Positions 1 through 7,409 of a stretch of DNA of 33,534 nt are shown here, piece by piece; positions within the stretch are counted from its first letter, which is position 1; every line of letters begins with the position of its first letter. The position numbers were made by a program, and so were the translations under genes. The notes beneath the pieces are model-generated. The model searched no databases and was not told the DNA's origin. It worked only from the letters and a program-made list of their open reading frames with translations. Origin of the DNA: Clostridia bacterium (lineage in GTDB: Bacteria > Bacillota > Clostridia > Oscillospirales > CAG-272); NCBI GenBank assembly GCA_017466375.1, contig JAFTUH010000036.1, positions 1 through 33,534 of the forward strand, in the 5' to 3' direction.

Positions 1-1134
1 GGTAAGACCACTCTGACTGCGGCTATCACCAAGACTCTCTCCCTTATCAACGGATCTGAGTTCCTTGACTACAGCCAGATCGACAACTGCCCCGAGGAGA
101 GAGCTCGTGGTATCACAATCAACTCCAGACACGTTGAGTACGAGACTGACGCTCGTCACTATGCTCACGTTGACTGCCCCGGCCACGCAGACTACGTTAA
201 GAACATGATCACCGGTGCTGCTCAGATGGACGGCGCTATCCTCGTTGTTGCAGGTACTGACGGCCCTCTTGCACAGACCAGAGAGCACGTTCTTCTTGCT
301 CGTCAGGTTGGCGTTCCCGCTCTTGTTGTTTTCATGAACAAGTGCGACATCGTTGACGACGAGGAGCTTCTTGACCTCGTTGAGATGGAGATCCGTGACC
401 TCCTTAACGAGTACGAGTTCCCCGGCGATGACATTCCGATCATCCGCGGTTCTGCTCGTGAGGCTCTTGAGAGCGCAGTTACCGATCCTTCCGATGCAGT
501 TTATGCACCTATCATGGAGCTCATGGCTGCTGTTGATGACTACATCCCGACTCCGGACAGAATGGCTGACAAGCCGTTCCTTATGCCCGTCGAGGACGTA
601 TTCTCCATCACCGGTCGTGGTACTGTCGCTACCGGTCGTGTTGAGCGCGGACAGGTTAAGATGGCTGATAACGTTGAGATCGTTGGTCTGACCGATGAGA
701 AGAAGACCACCGTTATCACCGGTATCGAGATGTTCCGTAAGCTGCTTGACTACGCTGAGGCAGGCGACAACGTCGGTCTGCTCCTCCGTGGTATCCAGAA
801 GAACGAGATCGAGCGCGGTCAGGTCCTCTGCAAGCCCGGCTCCATCAACCCGCACACCAAGTTCTCCGGTCAGGTTTACGTCCTTCAGGAGAAAGAGGGC
901 GGTCGTCAGAAGCCGTTCTTCTCCGGCTACCGTCCGCAGTTCTACTTCAGAACGACTGACGTTACCGGCTCCATCACCCTTCCCGAGGGCGTTGACATGT
1001 GCCGCCCTGGCGATAACGTCGTTATGAACGTTGAGCTCATCACGCCTATCGCTATCGAGCAGGGTCTCCGTTTCGCTATCCGTGAGGGTGGTCGTACGGT
1101 TGGTTCCGGCGTCGTTTCCGAGATCGCTGAGTAA
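1..1134 (+). CDS. tuf: Elongation factor Tu (5'-truncated)
   Basis: EF-Tu is the GTPase that carries aminoacyl-tRNA to the ribosomal A site in the cytoplasm. The window opens inside the P-loop (GKTTLTAA), so roughly the first 23 residues are missing, and 377 residues are visible of a family length near 400. Visible G-domain landmarks are RGITIN (switch I), DCPGH (G3, about residue 58) and NKCD (G4, about residue 113). The two beta-barrel domains follow, including [13 protein letters not shown] and the C-terminal [10 protein letters not shown]. The codon choice is strongly biased (CGT for Arg, CTT and CTC for Leu, GTT for Val), unlike most neighbours, as expected for a very highly expressed gene. 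A terminator follows. Identity is certain; only the 5' end is absent. Confidence 0.98.
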   Translation, partial: GKTTLTAAITKTLSLINGSEFLDYSQIDNCPEERARGITINSRHVEYETDARHYAHVDCPGHADYVKNMITGAAQMDGAILVVAGTDGPLAQTREHVLLARQVGVPALVVFMNKCDIVDDEELLDLVEMEIRDLLNEYEFPGDDIPIIRGSAREALESAVTDPSDAVYAPIMELMAAVDDYIPTPDRMADKPFLMPVEDVFSITGRGTVATGRVERGQVKMADNVEIVGLTDEKKTTVITGIEMFRKLLDYAEAGDNVGLLLRGIQKNEIERGQVLCKPGSINPHTKFSGQVYVLQEKEGGRQKPFFSGYRPQFYFRTTDVTGSITLPEGVDMCRPGDNVVMNVELITPIAIEQGLRFAIREGGRTVGSGVVSEIAE

Positions 1135-1172
1135 TTTTACTCGTCGAATCGGATACTAAACCGATTTTTCCG

Positions 1173-1205
1173 AAAGCACCGGCGCACCCGCGTCGGTGCT
1201 TTTTC
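1173..1205 (+). terminator. Rho-independent terminator of tuf
   Basis: A 9-bp stem (1173-1181 with 1194-1202, AAAGCACCG/CGGTGCTTT) is followed by a short T run. It lies 39 bp after the tuf stop. The FMN aptamer begins only about 12 nt further on. Confidence 0.85.
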
Positions 1206-1217
1206 CAAAACTGAATA

Positions 1218-1330
1218 TGTCTTCAGGGAATGGTGAAAATCCATACCGGTGGTACAGTCCACGAACGCTGCAAAGCGCCGAGCAGGTGTGATTCCTGCAC
1301 CGACGGTCACAGTCCGGATGAGAGAAGATA
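1218..1330 (+). promoter_or_regulatory. FMN riboswitch aptamer (RFN element)
   Basis: The conserved RFN blocks are present in order: CTTCAGGG at 1221, GGTGAAAATCC at 1232, ACCGGTGGT, AGTCCACGA, a GGTGTGATTCC-type arm around 1285, CCGACGGTCACAGTCCGGATG, then AGAGAAGATA. Helix P1 pairs 1218-1224 with 1324-1330, including one G-U pair. FMN binding stabilises P1. The gene downstream is the riboflavin importer ribU, a usual RFN target. Confidence 0.95.
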
Positions 1331-1430
1331 GAAAGTCTGCGGCACATCCTGCCACAATTGATTTTCATCCCCCGGGAAGATTTGTTTCTCGGGGGATTAT
1401 CTTCTCCTTGTACTATTTACGAAGGAGAAT
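1322..1430 (+). promoter_or_regulatory. Expression platform of the FMN riboswitch (Shine-Dalgarno sequestration)
   Basis: Three mutually exclusive pairings can be read. The 3' strand of P1 (1322-1330, GAGAAGATA) is a perfect 9-nt complement of 1398-1406 (TATCTTCTC). The overlapping 1402-1409 (TTCTCCTT) is a perfect complement of the ribU ribosome binding site at 1422-1429 (AAGGAGAA). With FMN bound, P1 forms and 1402-1409 is free to mask the ribosome binding site. Without FMN, 1322-1330 captures 1398-1406 and the site is exposed. Between them lies a strong hairpin (1367-1378 with 1386-1397) followed by only a weakly T-rich stretch, so transcription termination is possible but looks secondary. 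The switching model is inferred from complementarity and from how other RFN elements work. Confidence 0.8.
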
Positions 1431-1434
1431 TCTT

Positions 1435-2046
1435 ATGTCTGTAAACAACCATACAAGCCGAAAGAAAAACATCCACAACATTACGAAAATCGCTGTACTG
1501 ACAGCTATTTCCGCCATTATTATGCTGTTCGAATTCCCGCTGTGGTTTGCTCCGGGATTCTATAAACTCGACCTCTCCGAAGCGGTCATCCTCATGGGTG
1601 GATTTGCCATGGGACCGGTTGCCGCTGCCGTTATTGAGCTGCTCAAAAATCTCATCAACATTCTTCTGAACGGCACTTCTACCGCGTACATAGGTGAATT
1701 CGCCAATTTCATCACGGGATGCGCATTTGTCGTCCCCGCTTCGCTGATTTATACATTCATGAAAAATCGCAAAGGTGCGCTTCTCGCACTGGGCGTCGGT
1801 ACGCTCTCCCTTGCGGCGGTCGGCGGGCTGCTCAACTATTTTGTGCTCGTCCCCGCTTTTTCCAAATTCTACAACATGCCGCTGGATACGATTATCGGAA
1901 TGGGTACTGCAGTCAATCCGCTCGTCACCGATCTCAAAACACTTGTTGTGTTCGCGGTCGCACCGTTCAATCTTGTCAAGGGAATCCTGTGTGCCGCGGT
2001 GAATCTGCTTCTGTATAAGCGTGTGTCCAAGATCCTGCATATTTAA
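1435..2046 (+). CDS. ribU: Riboflavin ECF transporter S component RibU
   Basis: This is the substrate-binding membrane subunit that captures riboflavin and works with a shared energy-coupling module (EcfA, EcfA' and EcfT, not in this window). The 203-aa protein has a short basic N-terminus and about six hydrophobic helices. It contains RibU-typical stretches such as LFEFPLWF, YKLDLSEAVILMGGF, and the NxLLNGTSTAYIGE loop where riboflavin S-components carry conserved residues. The ATG at 1435 is preceded by AAGGAGAA at a good distance. The longer reading from 1249 would run through the riboswitch and is rejected. The FMN riboswitch directly upstream supports the assignment. Confidence 0.95.
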   Translation: MSVNNHTSRKKNIHNITKIAVLTAISAIIMLFEFPLWFAPGFYKLDLSEAVILMGGFAMGPVAAAVIELLKNLINILLNGTSTAYIGEFANFITGCAFVVPASLIYTFMKNRKGALLALGVGTLSLAAVGGLLNYFVLVPAFSKFYNMPLDTIIGMGTAVNPLVTDLKTLVVFAVAPFNLVKGILCAAVNLLLYKRVSKILHI

Positions 2047-2072
2047 GAATCGGCTAAGATTCCGCTAACGGC

Positions 2073-2101
2073 TTGCATCCCGCGCAATTCTATGGTATAC
2101 T
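2073..2101 (+). promoter_or_regulatory. Sigma-A promoter for the COG2426-type gene
   Basis: TTGCAT at 2073-2078 and TATACT at 2096-2101 are separated by 17 bp and lie about 40 bp upstream of the start codon. Confidence 0.75.
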
Positions 2102-2143
2102 AAATACATATCGTACAGTAAGGAGCGACTTGAAACTGCCGCT

Positions 2144-2617
2144 ATGCTTGAACAAATTCAACATTACTTATACGTGTTCTTCTGTTCCATGGTACCGCTG
2201 ATCGAGCTGCGCGGAGCAATTCCGATCGGTGCCGCTTTAGGCCTCCCGTGGCTTGCCAATTTCGCGCTCAGCATCATCGGAAACATGATCCCCATTCCGT
2301 TTATTCTCCTGTTTATCCGCCATATCCTTGCGTGGATGAAGACTACAAAGCACTTTTCAAAAATTGCACTGTGGCTGGAGGAAAAAGCGGAGAAAAACAA
2401 AGGAAAAGTCATGAAATACGCAACGTTCGGTCTGGCTCTGTTTGTCGGAATCCCCCTACCCGGTACTGGGGCGTGGACCGGCGCGCTTGTCGCCGCCCTC
2501 ATGAACATGCGCATGAAGTATTCCCTGCCCTCCATCTTTGCAGGCGTTGTCCTCGCCGCGTTCATCATGAGCGGTATCTCCTACGGATTTCTGTCGTTTC
2601 TCTCCTTTCTTGCATGA
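2144..2617 (+). CDS. Putative small multidrug export family protein (COG2426)
   Basis: This 157-aa polytopic membrane protein resembles the Sm_multidrug_ex family (PF06695, COG2426). The family is named for export, but its transport function is poorly established. Family-like signatures are VPLIELRGAIPIGAALGL near residues 18-35, a mid-region rich in Lys and Glu, and a GIPLPGTGAWTGALVAAL segment near residues 100-117 that looks like a re-entrant loop. There are about four hydrophobic segments. The only good AGGAG (2121-2125) sits 18 nt before the ATG, an unusually long spacing, and no alternative in-frame start lies between them. The gene has its own promoter and terminator, so it is monocistronic. 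Substrate unknown. Confidence 0.85.
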   Translation: MLEQIQHYLYVFFCSMVPLIELRGAIPIGAALGLPWLANFALSIIGNMIPIPFILLFIRHILAWMKTTKHFSKIALWLEEKAEKNKGKVMKYATFGLALFVGIPLPGTGAWTGALVAALMNMRMKYSLPSIFAGVVLAAFIMSGISYGFLSFLSFLA

Positions 2618-2622
2618 TTCTG

Positions 2623-2655
2623 CGTGCGCCGTACATACCCGGCGCACGTTTTTTT
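2623..2655 (+). terminator. Rho-independent terminator
   Basis: The 8-bp GC-rich stem CGTGCGCC/GGCGCACG (2623-2630 with 2641-2648) is followed by seven T residues. Confidence 0.92.
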
Positions 2656-2675
2656 GATTTTTTTCAAATATCCTA

Positions 2676-2704
2676 TTGCAAATTGCCGAAAGATATGCTA
2701 TACT
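2676..2704 (+). promoter_or_regulatory. Promoter of the metK leader
   Basis: TTGCAA at 2676-2681 and TATACT at 2699-2704 are 17 bp apart, with an extended TGC just before the -10 box. Transcription would start about 10 nt before the SAM aptamer. Confidence 0.85.
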
Positions 2705-2723
2705 GTATACGCTAAATTTTAAT

Positions 2724-2807
2724 CTTATCAAGAGTGGCGGAGGGACAGGCCCCATGAAGCCCGGCAACCTACCGATTTCGGCAAGGTGCTAATTCCCGAT
2801 AGATAAG
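2724..2807 (+). promoter_or_regulatory. SAM-I (S-box) riboswitch aptamer
   Basis: The S-box consensus blocks are present: CTTATCAAGAG, GGCGGAGGGACAGGCCC, ATGAAGCCCGGCAACC, AAGGTGCTAATTCC and the closing GATAAG. P1 pairs CTTATC (2724-2729) with GATAAG (2802-2807). Binding of S-adenosylmethionine should turn off the downstream SAM synthetase gene. Confidence 0.96.
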
Positions 2808-2855
2808 AGTCGATACGCAAGTTTTTTGCCTTGGACTCTTGTCCGAGGCTTTTTT
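2805..2855 (+). terminator. SAM riboswitch terminator with overlapping antiterminator
   Basis: The terminator stem GCCTTGGAC/GTCCGAGGC (2828-2836 with 2841-2849) is followed by a T run to 2855. The antiterminator pairs AAGAGTC (2805-2811, overlapping the 3' strand of P1) with GACTCTT (2834-2840), helped by CAAG/CTTG (2818-2821 with 2830-2833). SAM-stabilised P1 removes the antiterminator and allows termination, the usual S-box logic. Confidence 0.9.
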
Positions 2856-2881
2856 ACTCCGTCAGAAAGGATTCTTTACAT

Positions 2882-4069
2882 ATGAGCACTGCCGCACGTC
2901 ATCTTTTCACGTCCGAATCCGTTACGGAAGGACATCCCGACAAAATCTGCGACCAGATTTCCGACGCGATCCTTGACGAAATGCTCCGTCAAGACCCTAT
3001 GTCCCGCGTTGCCTGCGAGACAACCTGTACTACCGGTATCGTCATGGTTCTCGGTGAGATCACCACGAACGCACAGGTAGATTTCCAGACGATCGTCCGC
3101 GAGACTGTCCGCGAGATCGGCTACGACCGCGCCAAATACGGCTTCGACTGCGATACCTGCTCCGTTCTCAATTCGATCCACAAGCAGTCCGCCGACATCG
3201 CGCTCGGTGTCGACAAATCTCTTGAGGCGAAGAACGGCGATGCCGATGCCTACGATATCGGCGCAGGAGACCAGGGTCTGATGTTCGGCTACGCCTGCAA
3301 CGAGACGCCTGAGCTGATGCCGTATCCGATCTCTGTGTCCCACAAGCTGGCGATGCAGCTCACCGCTGTCCGCAAAAACGGCACCCTGCCCTATCTCCGT
3401 CCCGACGGAAAGACGCAGGTCACCGTGGAGTACGTCGACGGCAAGCCTGCCCGCATTGATACGATCGTCGTCTCCTCCCAGCACGATCCGGACGTTACGC
3501 TGGAGCAGATACGTGCGGACGTAATCAAGCACGTGATCACGCCCGTTATTGACCCAGCTATGGTGGATGCCAATACGACGATCCATGTAAATCCGACCGG
3601 ACGCTTCGTCATCGGCGGCCCTCACGGCGACAGCGGTCTCACCGGACGCAAGATCATCGTGGACACCTACGGCGGATACTCCCGTCACGGCGGCGGTGCC
3701 TTCTCCGGTAAGGATCCGACGAAGGTAGACCGTTCCGCCTCCTACATGGCACGCTACATCGCCAAGAACGTCGTTGCTGCCGGTCTTGCCGACAAGTGCG
3801 AGGTACAGCTTGCGTATGCCATCGGTGTGGCACGTCCCGTATCCGTACTGATCGACACGTTCGGCACCGCAAAGATCGACGAGGAGAAGATCTCCGCCTA
3901 TGTGAGCGAGCACGTCGATCTGCGTCCGGCAGCGATCATTGCTAAATTTGATCTGCGCCGCCCGATCTACAAGCAGGTTGCCGCCTACGGTCACATGGGA
4001 CGCGAGAATCTCGACATTCCGTGGGAAGCACGCGATCTCGCCGAGGATATGAAGAAAGCTCTGCTTTAA
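2882..4069 (+). CDS. metK: S-adenosylmethionine synthetase
   Basis: MetK makes S-adenosylmethionine from methionine and ATP in the cytoplasm. The 395-aa length is normal. Diagnostic stretches include [20 protein letters not shown] at the N-terminus (methionine and ATP site), [12 protein letters not shown] in the middle (the flexible loop region), and the phosphate-binding [20 protein letters not shown] followed by [17 protein letters not shown]. The ATG at 2882 is chosen because it begins the conserved region and follows AGAAAGGA; the longer in-frame reading would cross the riboswitch terminator. The gene is monocistronic, with a SAM-I riboswitch in front and a terminator behind. Confidence 0.98.
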   Translation: MSTAARHLFTSESVTEGHPDKICDQISDAILDEMLRQDPMSRVACETTCTTGIVMVLGEITTNAQVDFQTIVRETVREIGYDRAKYGFDCDTCSVLNSIHKQSADIALGVDKSLEAKNGDADAYDIGAGDQGLMFGYACNETPELMPYPISVSHKLAMQLTAVRKNGTLPYLRPDGKTQVTVEYVDGKPARIDTIVVSSQHDPDVTLEQIRADVIKHVITPVIDPAMVDANTTIHVNPTGRFVIGGPHGDSGLTGRKIIVDTYGGYSRHGGGAFSGKDPTKVDRSASYMARYIAKNVVAAGLADKCEVQLAYAIGVARPVSVLIDTFGTAKIDEEKISAYVSEHVDLRPAAIIAKFDLRRPIYKQVAAYGHMGRENLDIPWEARDLAEDMKKALL

Positions 4070-4074
4070 TACAC

Positions 4075-4103
4075 AAAAAGCCCGATTGAACTCGGGCTTT
4101 TTT
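4075..4103 (+). terminator. Terminator of metK
   Basis: The hairpin AAAAAGCCCGA/CTCGGGCTTTTTT lies directly after the stop, with a 6-T tail. It is symmetrical enough to work on either strand. Confidence 0.93.
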
Positions 4104-4133
4104 ATTGTCAAACCGGACTGTTTTCGCATACCG

Positions 4134-4139
4134 TATAAT
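4134..4139 (+). promoter_or_regulatory. Perfect -10 box upstream of the 53-aa ORF
   Basis: TATAAT at 4134-4139 lies 22 bp before the start codon of the small ORF. No good -35 element is seen at 16-18 bp; the nearest TTGTCA (4105-4110) is 23 bp away. Promoter activity is therefore uncertain. Confidence 0.45.
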
Positions 4140-4160
4140 AGAAACATACGGAGGTGCGGC

Positions 4161-4322
4161 ATGAACGAAATCCTTTCCATACTGATTGCGATGTTTTGCG
4201 TGTACGGGTTTTATGCCGCCCTTTGTGAGGTAAAGCGGCTGCTTCTGCAATTCTGCAGACGGGGCGGAAAGCAAATTGACAAAGACGCTGAAAAGGAGTA
4301 TAATAATACTCATACAGACTGA
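4161..4322 (+). CDS. Small single-pass membrane protein, unknown function
   Basis: I do not recognise this family. The 53-aa product has one hydrophobic segment at about residues 4-22 and then a basic stretch (KRLLLQFCRRGGK) followed by a polar tail rich in Asp, Glu, Lys and Asn. This suggests an N-out membrane anchor with a short cytoplasmic tail. Support for translation is a clear GGAGGTG ribosome binding site 5-6 nt before the ATG and a TATAAT box upstream. Its last 15 or so codons contain a consensus promoter for recD2, so its C-terminal sequence may be shaped by regulatory constraint, or the ORF may be fortuitous. Confidence 0.55.
   Translation: MNEILSILIAMFCVYGFYAALCEVKRLLLQFCRRGGKQIDKDAEKEYNNTHTD
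4276..4304 (+). promoter_or_regulatory. Perfect-consensus sigma-A promoter for recD2-comF
   Basis: TTGACA (4276-4281) and TATAAT (4299-4304) are separated by exactly 17 bp. The expected start site is near 4311, giving a very short leader before the recD2 start region. It lies inside the 3' end of the 53-aa ORF. Confidence 0.85.
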
Positions 4323-4328
4323 GAAAGG

Positions 4329-6572
4329 ATGCCGTTCATCGGCACGGATCATATGCAGATTTCCATGACAAACGCGGACAAGCACACCGTTGCCGGTACG
4401 GTCACCGCGATCATCTATCAGAACGAGGACAACGGCTACACTGTCTGCGAGATCGAAACGGCCGAAGGCGAGGCGATCACCGTGACGGGCACCCTTCCTT
4501 ACCTCGCAGAGGGGGATAAGATCACCGCGCGCGGTGCGTGGGTACACCACAACGTCTACGGTGAGCAGTTCAAGGCAGAGGCGTACGAGAAAACGCTTCC
4601 GGCTGAGGAGGGCGATATCCTCCGCTACCTGTCTGCCGGAAACATCAAAGGAATCGGCCCGCGTACGGCGGCACGGATCGTGGACAAATTCGGCACGGAC
4701 ACGTTTGAAATCATCGCCAATCATCCGGACTGGCTGACGGATATCCCGGGTATCTCGCCGAAAAAAGCCGCCGCGATCAGCGAATCCTTTGCCGAAACGG
4801 CAGGCGTACGCGCGGTTATGATGTTCTGTCAGGACTATTTTCCGCCGTCTGCCGCGGTGAAGATCTACAAACGATGGGGCGGCGCCTCCGTAGATCGCCT
4901 GAAAGAGAATCCGTATCTCCTTGTGAATGACATCGACGGCATCGGCTTTGCGGGGGCGGACAAGCTTGCCATGTCCATCGGCATCGCACCTGACGCAAAA
5001 GAACGCATCGCCGCAGGCGTTTCGCATATTCTTGCAAATGAGGCACAGCTGAACGGGCACACATGCCTTCCTGCAGCGGAGATCGTCCGTCTGTCCGCGG
5101 AGCTTCTCAGCGTGCAGATGCAGAATATTGTTGAAACGGTCAATGATATGATCGCCGACAAACGGCTGTATAAGATCGGAAGCGGCGAGGGTGCCCTGCT
5201 CTTTTTGCCGCTGTACCACCGTGCGGAATCTTTTTCAGCTAAAAAGCTTGCACTGCTCAACCGAGTCTGCCCGCAAATCGATCCCGGAGACGTCGAAAGA
5301 CTGATCTGGAAACTGGAAGCGCAAAACAAAATTGAATACGCCTCCCTGCAAAAGCAGGCGATCCGCACTGCGCTGGAAAACGGTGTCATGATCCTCACAG
5401 GCGGTCCGGGTACGGGTAAAACGACGGTCATCCGGGCGCTGATCTCGATATTCGAAAGCCTCGATCTCGACTGTGCGCTTGCCGCACCGACGGGACGTGC
5501 CGCCAAACGCATGAGCGAAGCGACCTCACGCGAGGCGAAAACGGTGCACCGCCTTCTCGAAATGGATCACGGCAGCGATGACCGTATGTCTTTTCAACGA
5601 AACGAAAAAAACTATCTGGACGAGGACGTTGTCATTCTCGACGAATGCTCCATGATCGACGTACTGCTGCTGGAAGCGCTTCTGCGTGCATTGAAAAACG
5701 GGGCGCGGCTGATCCTGATCGGAGACGCAGAACAGCTTCCCTCCGTCGGCGCAGGCAACGTTCTGAGCGATCTGATCGCGTCGGATACGCTGCCAACGAT
5801 CCGCCTCACGGAAATCTTCCGTCAGGCAAAGGAAAGCTGTATCGTGACAAACTCTCACGCGATCAACGAGGGGCGATTCCCCGATATTACGAAAAAAGAC
5901 GGGGATTTCTTCTTCCTCCACCGACGCACGGATGACGAGATTGCCGCAACCGTGGCGGATCTCTGCAAAAACCGACTGCCGCGTTCCTACGGCGAATCGA
6001 TCGTGCCGGGAATACAGATCATCACACCATCTCACAGCGGTGCGGCAGGGACTACGAATCTGAACCGACTTCTGCAGGCAGCGCTGAATCCTCCCACGCC
6101 CGAAAAGGCAGAGCGCAAGGTGCGCGACAGCGTCTTCCGCGTGGGGGATCGCGTAATGCAGATCAAAAACGATTACTCCCTTGCCTGGACGAAAAACGGC
6201 AAGGAAGGCATGGGCGTTTTCAACGGCGACATTGGCATGATCACGGATATTGATCCCGTATCAGAGACGCTTGTCGTTTCTTTTGACGATCGAGAGACAA
6301 TCTACGATTTTGCCATGCTGGATGAGCTGGAACACGCCTATGCGATCACCGTTCACAAGAGCCAGGGCAGCGAGTATCCCGTCGTCATCCTGCCCGTATT
6401 CAATTGCCCGCCCATGCTGCGGACGAGACACCTTTTATACACTGCCGTCACACGGGCGGCGCGCATGGTCATTCTTGTCGGACGGCAGGACATCCTCTCG
6501 GAGATGGTGGAAAACGAGCGCCACGCGCTCCGCTGTACGTATCTCACGACGTTTCTGCGTGAGGAATGCTGA
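4329..6572 (+). CDS. recD2: RecD2-type ATP-dependent 5'-3' DNA helicase
   Basis: This is a superfamily 1B DNA helicase of the stand-alone RecD2 class, found in bacteria often lacking RecBCD and linked to DNA repair and replication fork maintenance. Domain order: an N-terminal OB-like region (about 15-95, with YQNEDNGYTVCEIE), helix-hairpin-helix DNA-binding motifs (about 95-165, GNIKGIGPRTAARI and IPGISPKKAAAI), Walker A GGPGTGKTT from residue 358, motif Ia PTGRAAKRM, Walker B DECSM from residue 438, GDAEQLPSVGAG, LTEIFRQA, and motifs V/VI (VHKSQGSEYPVVI, YTAVTRA). The start is uncertain: the SD-like AGAAAGG directly abuts the ATG at 4329, and in-frame ATGs at 4353 and 4365 are alternatives. 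The stop overlaps the comF start by one base. Confidence 0.95.
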   Translation: MPFIGTDHMQISMTNADKHTVAGTVTAIIYQNEDNGYTVCEIETAEGEAITVTGTLPYLAEGDKITARGAWVHHNVYGEQFKAEAYEKTLPAEEGDILRYLSAGNIKGIGPRTAARIVDKFGTDTFEIIANHPDWLTDIPGISPKKAAAISESFAETAGVRAVMMFCQDYFPPSAAVKIYKRWGGASVDRLKENPYLLVNDIDGIGFAGADKLAMSIGIAPDAKERIAAGVSHILANEAQLNGHTCLPAAEIVRLSAELLSVQMQNIVETVNDMIADKRLYKIGSGEGALLFLPLYHRAESFSAKKLALLNRVCPQIDPGDVERLIWKLEAQNKIEYASLQKQAIRTALENGVMILTGGPGTGKTTVIRALISIFESLDLDCALAAPTGRAAKRMSEATSREAKTVHRLLEMDHGSDDRMSFQRNEKNYLDEDVVILDECSMIDVLLLEALLRALKNGARLILIGDAEQLPSVGAGNVLSDLIASDTLPTIRLTEIFRQAKESCIVTNSHAINEGRFPDITKKDGDFFFLHRRTDDEIAATVADLCKNRLPRSYGESIVPGIQIITPSHSGAAGTTNLNRLLQAALNPPTPEKAERKVRDSVFRVGDRVMQIKNDYSLAWTKNGKEGMGVFNGDIGMITDIDPVSETLVVSFDDRETIYDFAMLDELEHAYAITVHKSQGSEYPVVILPVFNCPPMLRTRHLLYTAVTRAARMVILVGRQDILSEMVENERHALRCTYLTTFLREEC

Positions 6573-7369
6573 TGCTGAGGATGTTTTTCAAACGGATCGT
6601 CCAGCATCTATTTCCGCGGCACTGTCCGATCTGCAAGGAGATCACCGTCGGATCCGATGCCGCACAGCTTTGTGCAGATTGCGCCATGGTGTTTGAGGCG
6701 GATCTGTTACTCCGGTGTCCCGTGTGCCGCCTTGCCGCATCGGAGTGTATCTGCACGCCCGGGCGACTGAAACGGTTCACAGACAAGATTGACGGACACC
6801 GCGTGTTCACAACTGCTTTTTATCAGCCGGGAGAGCGCTCTTCGTATGTGAACAAGCTGATCTACGCTCTCAAAAATGATCCGGAAGACACAGCCGCACG
6901 CATTTTTGCGCAGATGATGTCTCACGAAATCCTGCTCCGCTTCACCAAATCGGGCAAGGATATTCGTGAGTGGATCATTACGTATCCGCCGCGGCGGGAA
7001 GAAAAGGTGGACGACATTGGTTTCGATCAGGCGGAACGGCTGGCGCAGATGTGTGCCGAGTACACAGGTGCACGCTTCGCAATTCTGCTTGCCCGATACG
7101 GCGGTAAGGAGCAGAAATCGCTGAACCGTGCCGAGCGCGAGGCGAATATGAAAAATGCGTTTTACCTCAAAAAGCCGCGTTCTCTGCAAGGCGCTCGCGT
7201 GATTCTATGTGATGACGTTCTCACAACCGGTGCCACGCTTACCGCCTGCGCTTCCCTCCTCAAGGAGGCTGGTGCCAAGGAGATCGTTATCGTGACCGCG
7301 GCGAAAACAGTACGACGGGAGAAGACGGAAAAAGTTGTTTCTGATATGAGCTGGTTTACAGAAGAATAA
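6572..7369 (+). CDS. comF: ComF family phosphoribosyltransferase-like protein
   Basis: ComF-family proteins combine an N-terminal zinc ribbon with a type I phosphoribosyltransferase fold. In naturally competent bacteria ComFC acts in DNA uptake, but the family is widespread and its biochemistry is unsettled. The 265-aa product has Cys pairs at about 18/21, 34/37, 49/52 and 59/61, then a PRTase region ending in the PRPP-binding loop VILCDDVLTTGAT at about residues 210-222. The ATG at 6572 is preferred over 6566: it overlaps the recD2 stop as TGATG and sits about 6 nt after GAGGA. Coupling to recD2 suggests a shared DNA-metabolism role, but that is inference. Confidence 0.9.
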   Translation: MLRMFFKRIVQHLFPRHCPICKEITVGSDAAQLCADCAMVFEADLLLRCPVCRLAASECICTPGRLKRFTDKIDGHRVFTTAFYQPGERSSYVNKLIYALKNDPEDTAARIFAQMMSHEILLRFTKSGKDIREWIITYPPRREEKVDDIGFDQAERLAQMCAEYTGARFAILLARYGGKEQKSLNRAEREANMKNAFYLKKPRSLQGARVILCDDVLTTGATLTACASLLKEAGAKEIVIVTAAKTVRREKTEKVVSDMSWFTEE

Positions 7370-7401
7370 AAAAAACCGACACCAAGGTGTCGGTTTTTTT
7401 T
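7368..7401 (+). terminator. Bidirectional terminator between comF and the giant LRR gene
   Basis: The hairpin CCGACACC/GGTGTCGG (7376-7383 with 7386-7393, loop AA) has an A run before and a T run after, so it can terminate the convergent transcripts from both sides. Confidence 0.93.
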
Positions 7402-7409
7402 ATTTGAAA

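Noticed and set aside
2876..4180. A 434-codon open frame on the minus strand opposite metK
   Set aside because: It runs through the SAM synthetase coding sequence and the metK terminator, and its translation has no family features. It is an antisense shadow.
3942..5219. A 425-codon minus-strand frame across the metK end, the small ORF and recD2
   Set aside because: It spans a terminator and two promoters of the plus strand and has no plausible start signal.
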